Origin: Quercus robur
Taxonomy: Eukaryota > Streptophyta > Magnoliopsida > Fagales > Fagaceae
Assembly (NCBI RefSeq): GCF_932294415.1
Contig: NC_065535.1
Location: 69,247,362-69,311,361, forward strand
DNA length: 64,000 nt
Reading direction: 5' to 3'
A program made the position numbers and the translations under genes. This document shows positions 47,265 through 58,400 of the stretch, one piece after another. The notes beneath the pieces are model-generated. The model was not told where the DNA came from and searched no databases. It worked only from the letters and a program-made list of their open reading frames with translations. Numbering within the stretch: position 1 is the first letter of the stretch; every line of letters starts with the position of its first letter.

Positions 47265-47470
47265 TGCTGTTAGAACAATACTTGCTCGGTTGCTGCTAGA
47301 ACAGGTATGGGGATTGGGCATCCCCGCTTCTTCCTCTCTTCCATCACTGGTGCCACCCAGGCTTGCCTAGTCGCTACTAGAGCAAGGTTGCGAACCAGGT
47401 GCCTCTACCTCTTCTTTTCTTCCCTCACTGATGCCATCCAGACTTGCCTAGTCGCTGCTAGAGCAAAATT
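47265..47470. repeat. Imperfect direct repeats in the LTR-element interior
   Basis: The words 'gcttgcc/tagtcgctgctagagcaa' recur with a period near 95-100 bp, for example at about 47362 and 47450, with more diverged copies upstream near 47260. They have no coding meaning. Confidence 0.5.
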
Positions 47471-48088
47471 GAAGGATCTATCGTCCCCGTGTATTCCTTC
47501 TTCTTCTTCTTTTTTCCTTAGTTAGCTTATGATTACAAGCTTGTCTAAGCCCTTTTATGTATTTTGTACTATCTCTTTTTCTAATAAAAGATGATTTTAT
47601 CGTATTTTATGTATCCTTTATTTTCTGCAATAATCAGTTTGTGAATGAATGTGCCGGTGTCTTTTCTTTTGAACCGCACTTAGAACCGATGCCCTTGTCG
47701 GTAAAGAGTTATTACTTTGAACTTATCGGAACCCACGGGCACAACAACGCCGACTTTAAATAGGTTAACTATATAAGACTAACTGAGATAACAGTCATAC
47801 GTTCTGTATTGCGAACGGGGTGACTGCCTGAGGACGTGTAATCTAAAATAAACTATCCGAGGGGATCGTTGGGTCCTAGGGTTCTTTCTCGCTTTTCCAA
47901 TGATATCCGTAGCTTTAACTCATTTTAGGTGTTTGGTCCGAGGACCGAGGCATGACCGTACCTAGTCTAAACACTCAAAAAGGCACCCCCGTGTGTTAGC
48001 CTTCATAAGGCCGGGAGGCCGAGGACCACACGAGACCTCCATTCCGCCTAGGACTTAGGCCTTTCTTGAAGTTGCTAGTTTCCCGTAG

Positions 48089-48362
48089 GTTTGAGTCCGA
48101 GGACCATGCAAGATCTTGGTTCTATCTAGCACTTAGGCTCTTGGAGTGTCTAGTTTCCCCATAGGTTTAAGTCCGAGGACCATGCAAGACCTTAGTTTTG
48201 TCTAGCACTTGAGCTCTTGGAGTGTCTAGTTTCCCCATAGGTTTGAATCTAAGGACCATATAAGACCTTGGTTCTGTCTAGCACTTCGGCTCTTGGAGTC
48301 TAGTTTCCCCATAGGTTTGAGTCCGAGGACCATGCAAGACCTTGGTTCTTCAAGAGATTCCG
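48089..48362. repeat. Four tandem copies of a ~75-bp unit
   Basis: Units beginning 'gtttgagtccgaggaccat' start at 48089, 48165, 48241 and 48315 (spacing 76, 76, 74). The fourth is partial. The 13.2-kb duplication junction at 61508 corresponds to a point inside the fourth unit (48317), so this repeat may have helped the rearrangement. Confidence 0.85.
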
Positions 48363-50809
48363 GTTTAGCCCTCGGTTCCCCTATCCGTAGGGGATTCAGT
48401 AGACCGGAATATTATAGGTCTCAAGAGATAGCCCCTTGACAAGTGCATGGGGGCGCATATCTGATGTCCGAAGCCCTTTGAACTGCGCTGTCTAGCGATC
48501 CTCCCCTCGTAATGAATCATTTCGAAGTGTGACCAAAAACGGAGGCTAAGCTATGATGATGGCGGTGTGTTCCTGGAAATGATGGGGGGCTTCAGTGCAG
48601 CTCACATCGCTGCCAAAACTATCCTCCCAAGGGATTCTTGTAGCTTAACCATGACTAACCGTTATATTTGCCAACGCACAAGCTTTTCCCGCAGACGGCG
48701 CCAATTGTAGAGTCACGTTTTTCAGACCAAGCCCAAAATGAATGGGACTTTAGACCTGTGAGCCTAGTACAATGAATTTGTAGAGAGTGGGCCAAAGAAC
48801 TAGATTTTAGCGTATGAACAACGGTCATCATGGTACTCTTTACGATCAGGTTAAAGCGAACCGGATTCATCAAAGTGGATCAATCCTTGCCACGGTCTGG
48901 GGAGCCTTTTCTTTTCGATGCCTCTGGTGTGTTGGGGGGTCTCCGCCCCGCCCTTTCTGTCTCACTTTACTCCCTTTTTATAGTAGTTTCTTTCCTCCTG
49001 AATGGGGCCCCTAGGGTAAGTACTTGTCCCATTAGCCCTTCCTTTCAGTTGTTGGGAGTGGTTGTAAGGACAGAGAGGTATGGCCGTGTCAGGCACAAGG
49101 CACCGAATGTGATAATAGCAGCCTTTCCTTTCAATACTTTCATTGTCCTTTTCTGCTTTAGTACTTTTCCCGCTCCGTGAGATGATAGAGAGTGTCACTA
49201 CCGATGGCAGGTTACCTCCTCCATCCTCGGCTACATTGTGCCAAGGAGGACTCTCCCCGCGGCCAAGGAGAGATTTTTCCCTTGGGCTGGGCCTTTGGCC
49301 CAATATAGTCATCGACATGGGCCTACTGGTCTTTTACCCCACACACTTTTGTAACAATGAAATGTTACTAAAACGTTTATTGTGGCAACTAGCTTCCCTC
49401 TGGGCCCTGGTTTTCGCCTCTACAAGTTCCTCATTAGAGAAAAGAAGATTTTCCCTATGCCTATTGGGATTTTTTTTTTTTTTTTCCTCAAAATTTATAT
49501 ATGCTTACTGACACAACTTTGTTTCTAGCACATGGATTTTTCACTATAACAAAACATAATAACAAAACCCTTTAAAGCCCCTAAACATTATAATTGTTCG
49601 TTCATCCATTTTTGTTTTTAAATTTTTTAGTAGCACATTGCAGAGATCCGACTGAACCCCCAAAAAGAAAAGGGAGGGGCTGATTTAGTGATTTTAGAGA
49701 GGTCTACAATCAAATTTATCGAAACACATCATATTTGTGTGCGTTTCAAAATGCTCAGATGTCAGATGCATCATGACCAATTCAGGAGTTGAAAATTACC
49801 AAAAAAATAATTTGATGCACTTGTATATATTAAACTACTTTTAGATTTAATTTTATGATAGCTATATTGCTAGAGCAAAAGCCATTACTTTTTTTTTAAT
49901 TCCAAAAGGCATGTCAATATATTAATTAGACTCAAAAGAAATAAATAATTCAAAAATTTTGGAGAGTGAGTGACACGTATACATGGCTAAAGGCACAAAC
50001 ATATAGTATATGCTCCAATGCAGATGTTCCATATAAAAAGGCTAAGCACATGTTCATTCATATGTTGGTCTGAAGTTCTTATAAGCTATCACTGAATAGA
50101 AAGGGTCAGATCCAGACAACAATCCCAGCAGCTTCCTGATCCAACTGAATGGTGATTTGTCCTCTTGAGCACCACCAGTAGCTGGTAACTTTCGAATAAT
50201 TTCTGGTTGAGTGAATCCTTCCACACATTGGAAGTACTGCACTACTAGTTGGACCCTGCCATATCCAGTCGCATCTCTCCATGCACTTATGGCTTTCTCG
50301 TAGAACAATCGATTGCTAAAGCTCACAATGAATGCCCCTCCTGGCCTTAGCACCCGAAACACCTCTGCAAATACCTGCAAATTGCAATGATGTTAGTCAA
50401 TAGTTTTCTTCTCCTTCAATTTTAGTTCTGAGTTGGCTGCTGAATACCCTTTCACCAGTTTAATCTATTAACCATGTCTCTCTTTGGTTTCAGTTGTAAT
50501 TTTCAATATGTGATTGCTTTTCAGGGTTGATGTTTGCAAGCATGCGGATCATGTCAGACGAGAATTTTTATAGGATTGTAACACTGGTTGCATATTCTTT
50601 GGTTTTGGGGCGTGGGGGGAGGGTGATTATGAAAGAACTGTTACATGAACTAGAACATTGCAGTACATTATGTTGAGTTTTTTGCTGCTCAAGTCTTGTC
50701 AGAATAAATAAATTTTACACTATGGAAGAGAGTATCTTTTGAAATTAGTCCCACTACACTCAAGCAGAATACACAAAGGAGTTCTTTTTGAAAAATAAGT
50801 TTTATTGAT
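48317..50809. repeat. First copy of a segment repeated at 61508-64000
   Basis: This 2.49-kb segment (end of the LTR-element interior, its right LTR, flank, methyltransferase exon 2 and part of its intron) recurs at a constant offset of 13,191 bp. In reading the two I found one clear substitution (50095 a, 63286 c) and no indels. Confidence 0.95.
49351..50053. other. 3' flank of the methyltransferase-like gene
   Basis: AT-rich with a T-run at 49470-49486; carries the 3' UTR of the minus-strand gene. No further gene is seen. Confidence 0.4.
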
Positions 50810-52567
50810 ACTTAACACATTACACAATTTTCTACACACCACACACTCTTTGCACTTCTACCATTGCTACTTATAACTACACTTGCCAGTAAAGCTTCAT
50901 AAAGAATACAGGAAAGACAACTAACCTATACTGTAATCCAAAACAAAGGAGACAAGAAAATAAAAGAATGATACATTTCAGTGAATGGCATTCATGTTTG
51001 AAGCCAGACTTATTTCACCCTTTGATAGTCAAAGACAACAACTCAACAACTAAAGTGAGAAATTTCCTGTTTGAGTTGGAAGAGGCTCCAAAGGCAATAA
51101 ACATTTAAGCCATGAACTCAGCTTCTGCCACAAGTTACAAGTATGATTACTATTCCCTGTTGAAAGATAACAACCAGAAACTGGCATTTGTTGTTTTAAT
51201 TAGAAGACCAACATTTTTGGGGACTGGAAAGAGATGTATAAAAAAAATGTTGTTCAAAAGTGAGGGAGAAGTAATTTGGTGAGGCTCCAAAGATGGAGAA
51301 TAATTTTGATTTGGGGAAGGGGATTGGGAGTGCACAGATAAGCTATAGATTAGGATTTGGAAACTGAGAAACTTGAGAAAAGAAATCCCTCCACTTCTGG
51401 AGTTTACCTGAAGGAAATCTTCTTAGTAAATTAGTATGGTGATTTTTTCTTTATATAGAAAATTAGTATTGTGATTTGTGCAGCCAGTGCTGTTAGCATT
51501 TCCTTGCTGAGTGGGACGACTGAAGCTTATATGCTAGCCTTGGAAGATCTAGGAAATGCTACTGAAACAAACCAAAAAACTAAAATCGGGGCTCTATCAT
51601 TACTATTAATTGGTTGAAAACTCCACGAGAATTCAAGAGGCACAAAGCCCAGTTCAACCTAGCAAGCTGTAAGATCAATGTCCACATCATAGAACTAAAA
51701 GTTTCGATATAATTTAGTGACATTGAAGGAATAATCAATCATCCAACTTCATTACACTAAAACATATATTAGTATGTACAGTTTAAGGTAGTTTTACAAG
51801 TGTATGACCACAGAATTTTTGGTGCTAGCTTACCAATAACTCAACTGTAAAAAGTGAAAATTTTTCTCTTGTAAAAGATGTCCCCATTTCAGGATCAGTA
51901 GTGTAGAGAGCAATTTGATTAAAGTTTCAGAGTGATCAAAGTTTTTTCAGTGCATGGCATGCTTGTATGCCTATAATTAAGACACTACAAAAAGACTTCT
52001 TTTTTCTTATGATCTTACCTTCTCTGGCTGTTGAAGATACTGTACACTCACAGTGCATAGCACTGCATCAAAGCTACAACTTTCCAATTCAAGCTTTTGA
52101 TCCTGATTGAGATCCTTCACAAAGAAATAGTCCAGCTGAGAGTTCTTTGCAAGCTCTTGTGCATTTAGTCCATGTCCCACCACTTTTTTGTATGTTACTT
52201 CCTTAGGTAGATGGCTAATCCATGAACTCATGAGGTCAAGAATTTCCCAACTTGGTCTCAACCTTTCTTTATAGATATTGGTCAATGTGGATATAAATCC
52301 ATCATCAACATGGGTCACAAACCTTGGATAAGCATAGAATTCTCGGTCCGGGTAGGTGTTTAGTTTTGATCTACCTTCTTGGGTCAGAACAAGGCGTTTG
52401 ATTTTGCCTGCTGAGGATTGTTTAGGTTGCTTGCCTTCATTTAAAGTGTTTGCAATTTGGAATGGAAGGATTTTGGTTTTGTATAACGTAGAAGAGGTGG
52501 TATGTGAGTGTAAATTGGTTGGAACATATTGGTGCCATGGCTTGGAGTTTGGATGAAAGGTGAGCAT
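50054..52567 (-). CDS. Methyltransferase-like protein (UbiE/type 11-like), two exons
   Basis: Exons 52567-52019 and 50374-50054 join at GT-AG sites to 289 residues. The C-terminal two-thirds follow the class I SAM-methyltransferase order: ERLRPSWEILDLMSSWISHLP (108-120 in the motif I position, with the usual GxGxG replaced by DLMSS), YKKVVGHGLNAQELA, LDYFFVKDLNQDQ, SFDAVLCTVSVQYLQQPEK (motif II) and FRVLRPGGAFIVSFSNR (motif III). I know this as a conserved plant family, often annotated only as 'methyltransferase type 11'; its substrate is unknown to me. The first 45 residues are Ser/Thr-rich and could be an organelle-targeting peptide. A decayed relative lies upstream (53735-54600), and exon 2 is duplicated at 63245-63565. 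Confidence 0.85.
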
Positions 52568-52854
52568 GTGTAATGAAGTTTTTCAAATAAGACTGTGTGG
52601 GTGTGTTTTAACAAAAATTTGCAAATTGTTGGAGATAACATGTTAATGGTTGTGAGAAATTGTAGAATCATATTTGCGGCCTAATTGGTTGTTGGGCTTA
52701 TGCATACTGTATTGACTGGCCCACAGTTGTCCATTTGGGCGCAATCATAGCTAGTGGTATGCTTAGTGACATTAAAAATGCCACACTCACTCGAGATATG
52801 ACACAGTACACATTGTTCAATGGTTGATGCACACAAACACAATTAGTTAATATC

Positions 52855-53180
52855 ATAATGAAATTTTTTATTTATAAGGAAGTGGTGCTTTAGTTTTTGC
52901 CCAAACCATTTCAAATTATAAATTTTTGGTTAATGATTTAGCTTTTGCCCAAACCATTTCAAATTATAAATTTATGGTTAATGATTATTATAATTGGGTT
53001 GAAATCATTATTTTTTAACTTAATAGCTTAAAATTTTGATTCTTTTATTTGTATTTTCAAGAAAAAAAAAAAAAGATTGTTATATTAAATGAATGTTAGT
53101 TTGGATTTTCAAGGAAAAAAAAAAAATTTGTTCATACTTCAGCCCCCCTCAATGGAAACTCCTGGCTCCGTCCCTGATCT
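52855..53180. mobile_element. Right end of a hAT-like element
   Basis: 'cagcccccctcaatggaaac' followed by 'tcctggctccgtccctg' at about 53140-53177 is the familiar right terminus of non-autonomous hAT-like elements. A matching left end could not be located; a 60-bp direct repeat (ttttgcccaaaccatttc at about 52898 and 52945) lies inside. Confidence 0.4.
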
Positions 53181-53734
53181 TACTGGGCCACTTGTCCGAA
53201 GTGGAGAAATGAAAATCACTTAATCGAAAAGCACCAATGTGGTACTAGCCTAAACTTCTCTTAAACTAAAATTAGAACTTACAAAATCCAAAAATACTAA
53301 AAATAATGGAGTTTCTAGAGTTTTTCACCCATACATTGGATTGGGTGTTATATGGGGTTTATTTAAGAGGTTTATGATCATCTCTTCTATGATTTTTTCC
53401 ATTTTTCGGAGTCATGGCATAAGTATAATTGGTACTGTGACATTTATGAAAAATGAGAATCTCAGGATTTGTACCCATAACTAATTAAGATTTTAGATTC
53501 ATTCATTACAAAAATCTATTGAAAAGATACACTTTATTTTTTGGAATATGGTATTGTTTATAAAAAATTTCATGGAATGTAGACTTGAGTTAGATAATTT
53601 TTATATGGCTTGAAAATAATCCAAAATTGGAGAGGCGGTAGACACAAAGTTACAGTGGATTTGGTTTCTATTTGTACAATTCTGGGGCAACAAACAAAAA
53701 AAATTAAAATTTGAGGTATGCCATCACTATTTAA

Positions 53735-54600
53735 CTGCTGGTTGAAAGCTTCAAACTGGAAAGAGAATGAAATCTAGAGGCACAAAGCCCAGCACTGCCT
53801 TAGCAAGTTGTTGAATCAGTATACATCATATAACAGAAACTATCAATTTAACTTGGTGACAAAGAAGGATTGGATTAAAGTTAGATATTGCAGAGATTTA
53901 TGTATTAGTATGTACCGTCTAAGGTAATTTTACAAAATTGATGGTGGGTTTGACAGTAAAAAAATTTAGTGTTAGTTTATGTTTTTTGATAAATGAGTAA
54001 GCCCATTAAATAATTTAGTGTCCAACCGTGAGTTATGTCACTCCACTTCAAAACTAATTAGTGACGAGAAAGACATGCTCGAGTCTTTTATGACATTTGA
54101 CATATATACGTGCTTGTATGCCTTTAACTAGAACGCTACAAACGTACTCATCCTGAGTACATATCTGACCTTGGCTGTTGAAGATACTTCACACTCATGG
54201 TGCATAACAGTGCATATCAAAGCTCCTGACCTTGATTTAGATTATTCACTATGCATAGGTTTTTCTTTTAACCAAATTAAGGCAATTAATCATTTTGTTG
54301 GAGAGAGAGAGAGAGAGAGAGAGAGGTTTTGAATAATGTAGAAGAGGTGGTATGTGAGTGAAAATTGGTTGGAACATATTGTTGCCATGGCTTGGAGTTT
54401 GGATGAAATGTGAGCATGTGTAATGAAGTTTTTCAAATAAGACTGTGTAAACAAAAAGATGCAAATTGTTGGAGATAACATGTTCAGGGTTGTGAGAAAT
54501 TGTAGCTTCATATTTGAGGCTAACTAGTTGTTGGGCCATAAGTGGGCTTAGCCATACTGTATTTACTGGCCCAATTTGGGCCCAATTGTAACAACAGACC
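53735..54600 (-). pseudogene. Decayed tandem copy of the methyltransferase-like gene (5' part)
   Basis: 54330-54590 matches the start of exon 1 and upstream flank of the intact gene (52480-52740), reading MLTFHPNSKPWQQYVPTNF, then SHTTSSTLFKT, and then breaks off at a GA microsatellite. 54170-54245 matches the end of exon 1 (tggctgttgaagatac near 54171) with an internal deletion of most of the coding part. 53740-53945 matches the intron at about 51610-51800. So an older duplication copied exon 1 and intron; the coding core has since been lost. Confidence 0.85.
54301..54326. repeat. (GA)n microsatellite at the pseudogene deletion point
   Basis: A 26-bp GA run sits exactly where the pseudogene's exon 1 sequence stops. 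Confidence 0.85.
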
Positions 54601-55446
54601 CACGTTTACACAACCCATCTTTCTCCCTTGCAAACTATTCTCTCTGCAAGTTTTACAGGCCCCATCCTTGGAAGATAATGAAGTAGTACAATAGAAAGAA
54701 AAATAATGAAAATAATCACAATCATGCTATTAAAAATAAGACTAGATTTTATTTTCAAATGATATTTATTTATTGATATTTAATTATAAAAAAAAATGCT
54801 AAACTTAAAATTATTGTCTTATTGTATAGAGTTTTAGAGAATTATTTTAGTAAATATGAAATTACCTCTTTTGTGTGATGTAGAACTCTCTTTGAGCAAG
54901 CTTGAATGAGACCAGTGGCGACTCCAGGATTTTTTTATAGGGAGGTCAATAGTGTCTTGAGCTAAGATTTTGTTGTGGGGAGTAAAAAAATAAAATGATT
55001 ATTACTTTTTTTTTGCATATACAATTGTCATATTACATACACTAATTTAACATAATATTCTAAATAGTATACAATACAACTATACTGTACAATAGTCTTA
55101 AAAAATAATTAATAGTTTAAAGATTAGTAAGAAAACAACAATTGAATGCATAAATAAATAAAAATAAATAACTAACCATAATATTTGTCAAATTAATAAT
55201 AATTTATTATAATCATATGTAATATCAATTAAATAAAAATATATGATAAAGAAGAATAGTAACACACCTAAGAGTATGTCTGGGAGTAAACGTGATATTA
55301 AGGAAAAAAATAGTAACTTATATAAGATTATGCTTTTGAAATGTATGGATTTTTAACCACACACGTGGTCATTCTCTTGGAATTTGAGCAAACACTAAAA
55401 GACTTTTTGGACTCGAAAAACTATAGAACACTTATCAAACTAACTA
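54601..55446. other. AT-rich flank of the LINE
   Basis: A left hAT-like terminus (cagtggcgactccagg at about 54914) is present without a clear partner. The rest is AT-rich with no gene. Confidence 0.4.
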
Positions 55447-55486
55447 TTTTTTTTTTTTTTTTGAGAAAGAAGACAAAGATGTTTTA

Positions 55487-58400
55487 TTAAGGCAGGCTAG
55501 ATAAATCTGCCTGGAAAACTGATACAAGGTCTGGTGGGATGTCACCCATCCAAACGGTCATAACAGGTAGACCTTTTGCCTTACGAGCTAGGGAGTGGGC
55601 CAGCTTATTGCACTGGCGTCGTGCCCAGGATACAGAAAAAGTTGTAAAAAAGGAACTGAGGAATAAAATATCATTTATAAGATGACCATGCTGTGCTAAA
55701 CTTCTACCTCTGTTTTTCAAAGCTTTAAACAGAGGTTCATTGTCGCCTTCCAGAACGATGTCTTCTAGTCCGAGTTCCAGTGCAAGCTCCGTCGCTCTCC
55801 GTGCTGCAAGTGCTTCGGTCTCGATCACAGTGGCTGGCAAAGGTATTTGTTGCGTCAGTGAGACCAGTGCGTGACCTTCACTATTCCGTATTACAATTCC
55901 CAGTCCAGCTGTATTGTCTTCAACGAATATTGCCGCGTCGTAGTTTATCTTGTATCGTTGAGCTTCCGGCGAAGACCAGGCCATCTGATGTTGACCCCGG
56001 TGCAGAGATGGATTCGCTGAAGGTGCGAGAGCTTCGAGTTGTCTTTCCCGAGCATGCTCTGTTATTTTGTCTAAGGGCAGAGCTGTTTTGCCGAGGCGAA
56101 GATTGTTGCGGCGATTCCATAGGTTCCATATGACAAGAGAGAATAGTTCCGGGTCCTTATTACCTGCAAAAACAAAACCCATAACGTCAGTGAAACTTTT
56201 GCTACCCTTGAGTGCTTCATGATTCCATATTGGAGTTTGATTCCATAAGGAACTCAGCACTGGGCAGCCATACAGAGCGTGGACCGTGTCTTCTTGGTGC
56301 ACTCTGCAGATATCACACAAACCATCAGAGGTGATTTTACGGCGAGCCAGGTTCACTTTAGTGGGTAAGGAATTTAAGCATGCACGCCAGATCAGGTTTT
56401 TAACCTTATTTGGCACCTCCAAACTCCATACTTTACTCCAGAGAGGTTTCATGGCTTCAGCATTCGAGGGTCCCGGCTGTTGGAGTGTGTTTGCTTCGAA
56501 TAAGAACCTGTACCCTGATTTAACAGAGTATTCTCCGTCCGGATTAAAAGGCCAAATCAGGACATCTTCTTGAATGGAGCGACACAGAGGAATATTCTTA
56601 ATGGTAGCTGCTTCAAAGTCATAGAAGAGTCGGTCAAGCATATCATCTTTCCACGTTCTGTTCAATGGGTCAATCAAGTCACTCACCCAGACAGTACCAT
56701 CCCCATCCGGTTTTGGTGTTAAAATTCTGGGTTTGTGTTTCACAGGGAGCCAATTATCTCCCCACACCCGTATTGAAGTTCCCGTACCTATTCTCCACAC
56801 CGCTCCACGCTTTATTACCTCCCTTCCTTTTAATATGCTTTTCCAAGCATATGAAGCATTACTTGGGGATCTTGCTTCCATCACAGAGGTATTGGGAAAA
56901 AACTTGGCTTTGAAAACCTTGTAGAACAATGATTGGGTGTCATGCAGAAGTCTCCACGTTTGTTTTGCCAAGAGTGCATCATTAAACATGGCTAAATCTT
57001 TGAAGCCCATGCCTCCTTGTGATTTAGGCTTACATAATTCCGACCATTTCACCCAATGAATCTTTCGATTATCACCTCTTTGACCCCAAAAAAATTTGCG
57101 AATTAAGGCCTCAATCTCATTGCACAAAGTGAGTGGTAACTTAAAACAAGACATGGTGTAAGTGGGGAGAGCTTGTGCGACAGCTTTAATAAGAATTTCT
57201 CTACCCGCTTGAGATAAGAGCTTCGACTCCCATCCTTGTAGTTTCTTCCAAATTTGTTGCTTTATGTGGGTGAAGCTCTCAGTCTTGTTTCTACCCACTA
57301 GGGAGGGGAGACCCAAATACTTCTCATATTGTTGAACTACCGTTACTCCAAGCATATCCTTGATCCTATCTTGGATATCAGTATTGGTGGACTTGCTAAA
57401 AAAGAGTGTGGTTTTAGCTCGGTTTATTTGTTGACCAGAGGCACGCTCGTATTTAGCAAGAATGTTCAACAAAGCTTGGCATTCATTCTCCATAGCCCTA
57501 CAAAAGATTAAGCTATCATCAGCAAAAAGTAAATGGGTAAGTTTAGGACCGTTACGACTGATTGATACTCCGCGAATATCACCATGTGTTACTGCTTTAT
57601 TTATCAATCCATGCAGCCCCTCTGTGCACATGAGGAAAAGGTATGGGGATAAGGGATCCCCTTGTCTAAGACCCCTTGATGGTGTGATGTGACCGTGGGG
57701 TTCCCCATTTATCAACACCGAATATGAAGCCGTAGTGATGCATGCCATCATCAGTTTCACCCATCTCTCTTGGAAACCCATTTTCACCAAGACTCTCTCC
57801 ATAAAAGACCACTCTACCCGGTCATATGCCTTACTCATATCGAGCTTCAAGGCCATAAATCCTGTCTTCCCTTTATTATGATTTCTCATGTAGTGCAGTG
57901 TTTCAAAGGCCACCAGAATGTTATCTGAAATCAAACGATTAGACATAAAAGCACTTTGGTGTTCTGAAATGAGATGAGGCATAATAATTTTCAATCTATT
58001 AGCCAGAACTTTTGAGAAGATTCTATAAAGCACATTACTCAAGCTTATTGGCCTAAATTGAGACACATATTCTGGATTCTTAACTTTCGGTATCAAAGTG
58101 ATAAAAGAGTGGCAAAGTGATTGCGGGAGCACACCACTATTGAGATAGTGCAAAATGGAGTGAGTAACATCAGACCCAATCAAAGACCAATAGTTTTGGT
58201 AAAACAGAGGGGGCATACCGTCGGGGCCGGGAGATTTAAGGGGAGCCATCTGCTTTATTGCCACCTCCACCTCTTCAATAGTAAACTCCCTGTCAAGCTG
58301 AACATTCATGTCGGGGGTAACCACATATGGGATAACGTCAATCACTTCGGTCAGGTCATTTGGCTCAGCGGATGAGAATAGATTCTGGTAGAAATCAAGA

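Larger units (their letters stand above)
45871..49350 (-). mobile_element. Complete non-autonomous Gypsy-type LTR element
   Basis: LTRs at 45876-46514 and 48716-49345 (639 and 630 bp) are bounded by the 5-bp duplication ctttt (45871-45875, 49346-49350). On the minus strand the primer site TGGCGCCGTCTGCGGG follows the upstream LTR (about 48698-48713), and a purine-rich 'gaggggctat' precedes the downstream LTR (from 46515), so the element reads right to left. The 2.2-kb interior has no gag or pol frame, only short frames and tandem repeats; it must depend on enzymes from another element. The LTRs differ at about one site in ten over the first 130 bp, mostly transitions, so the insertion is old. 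Confidence 0.9.

Noticed and set aside
54914-54940. hAT-like left terminus as a full element
   Set aside because: Only one end could be found, with no matching inverted end or 8-bp duplication, so it is mentioned only as a remnant.
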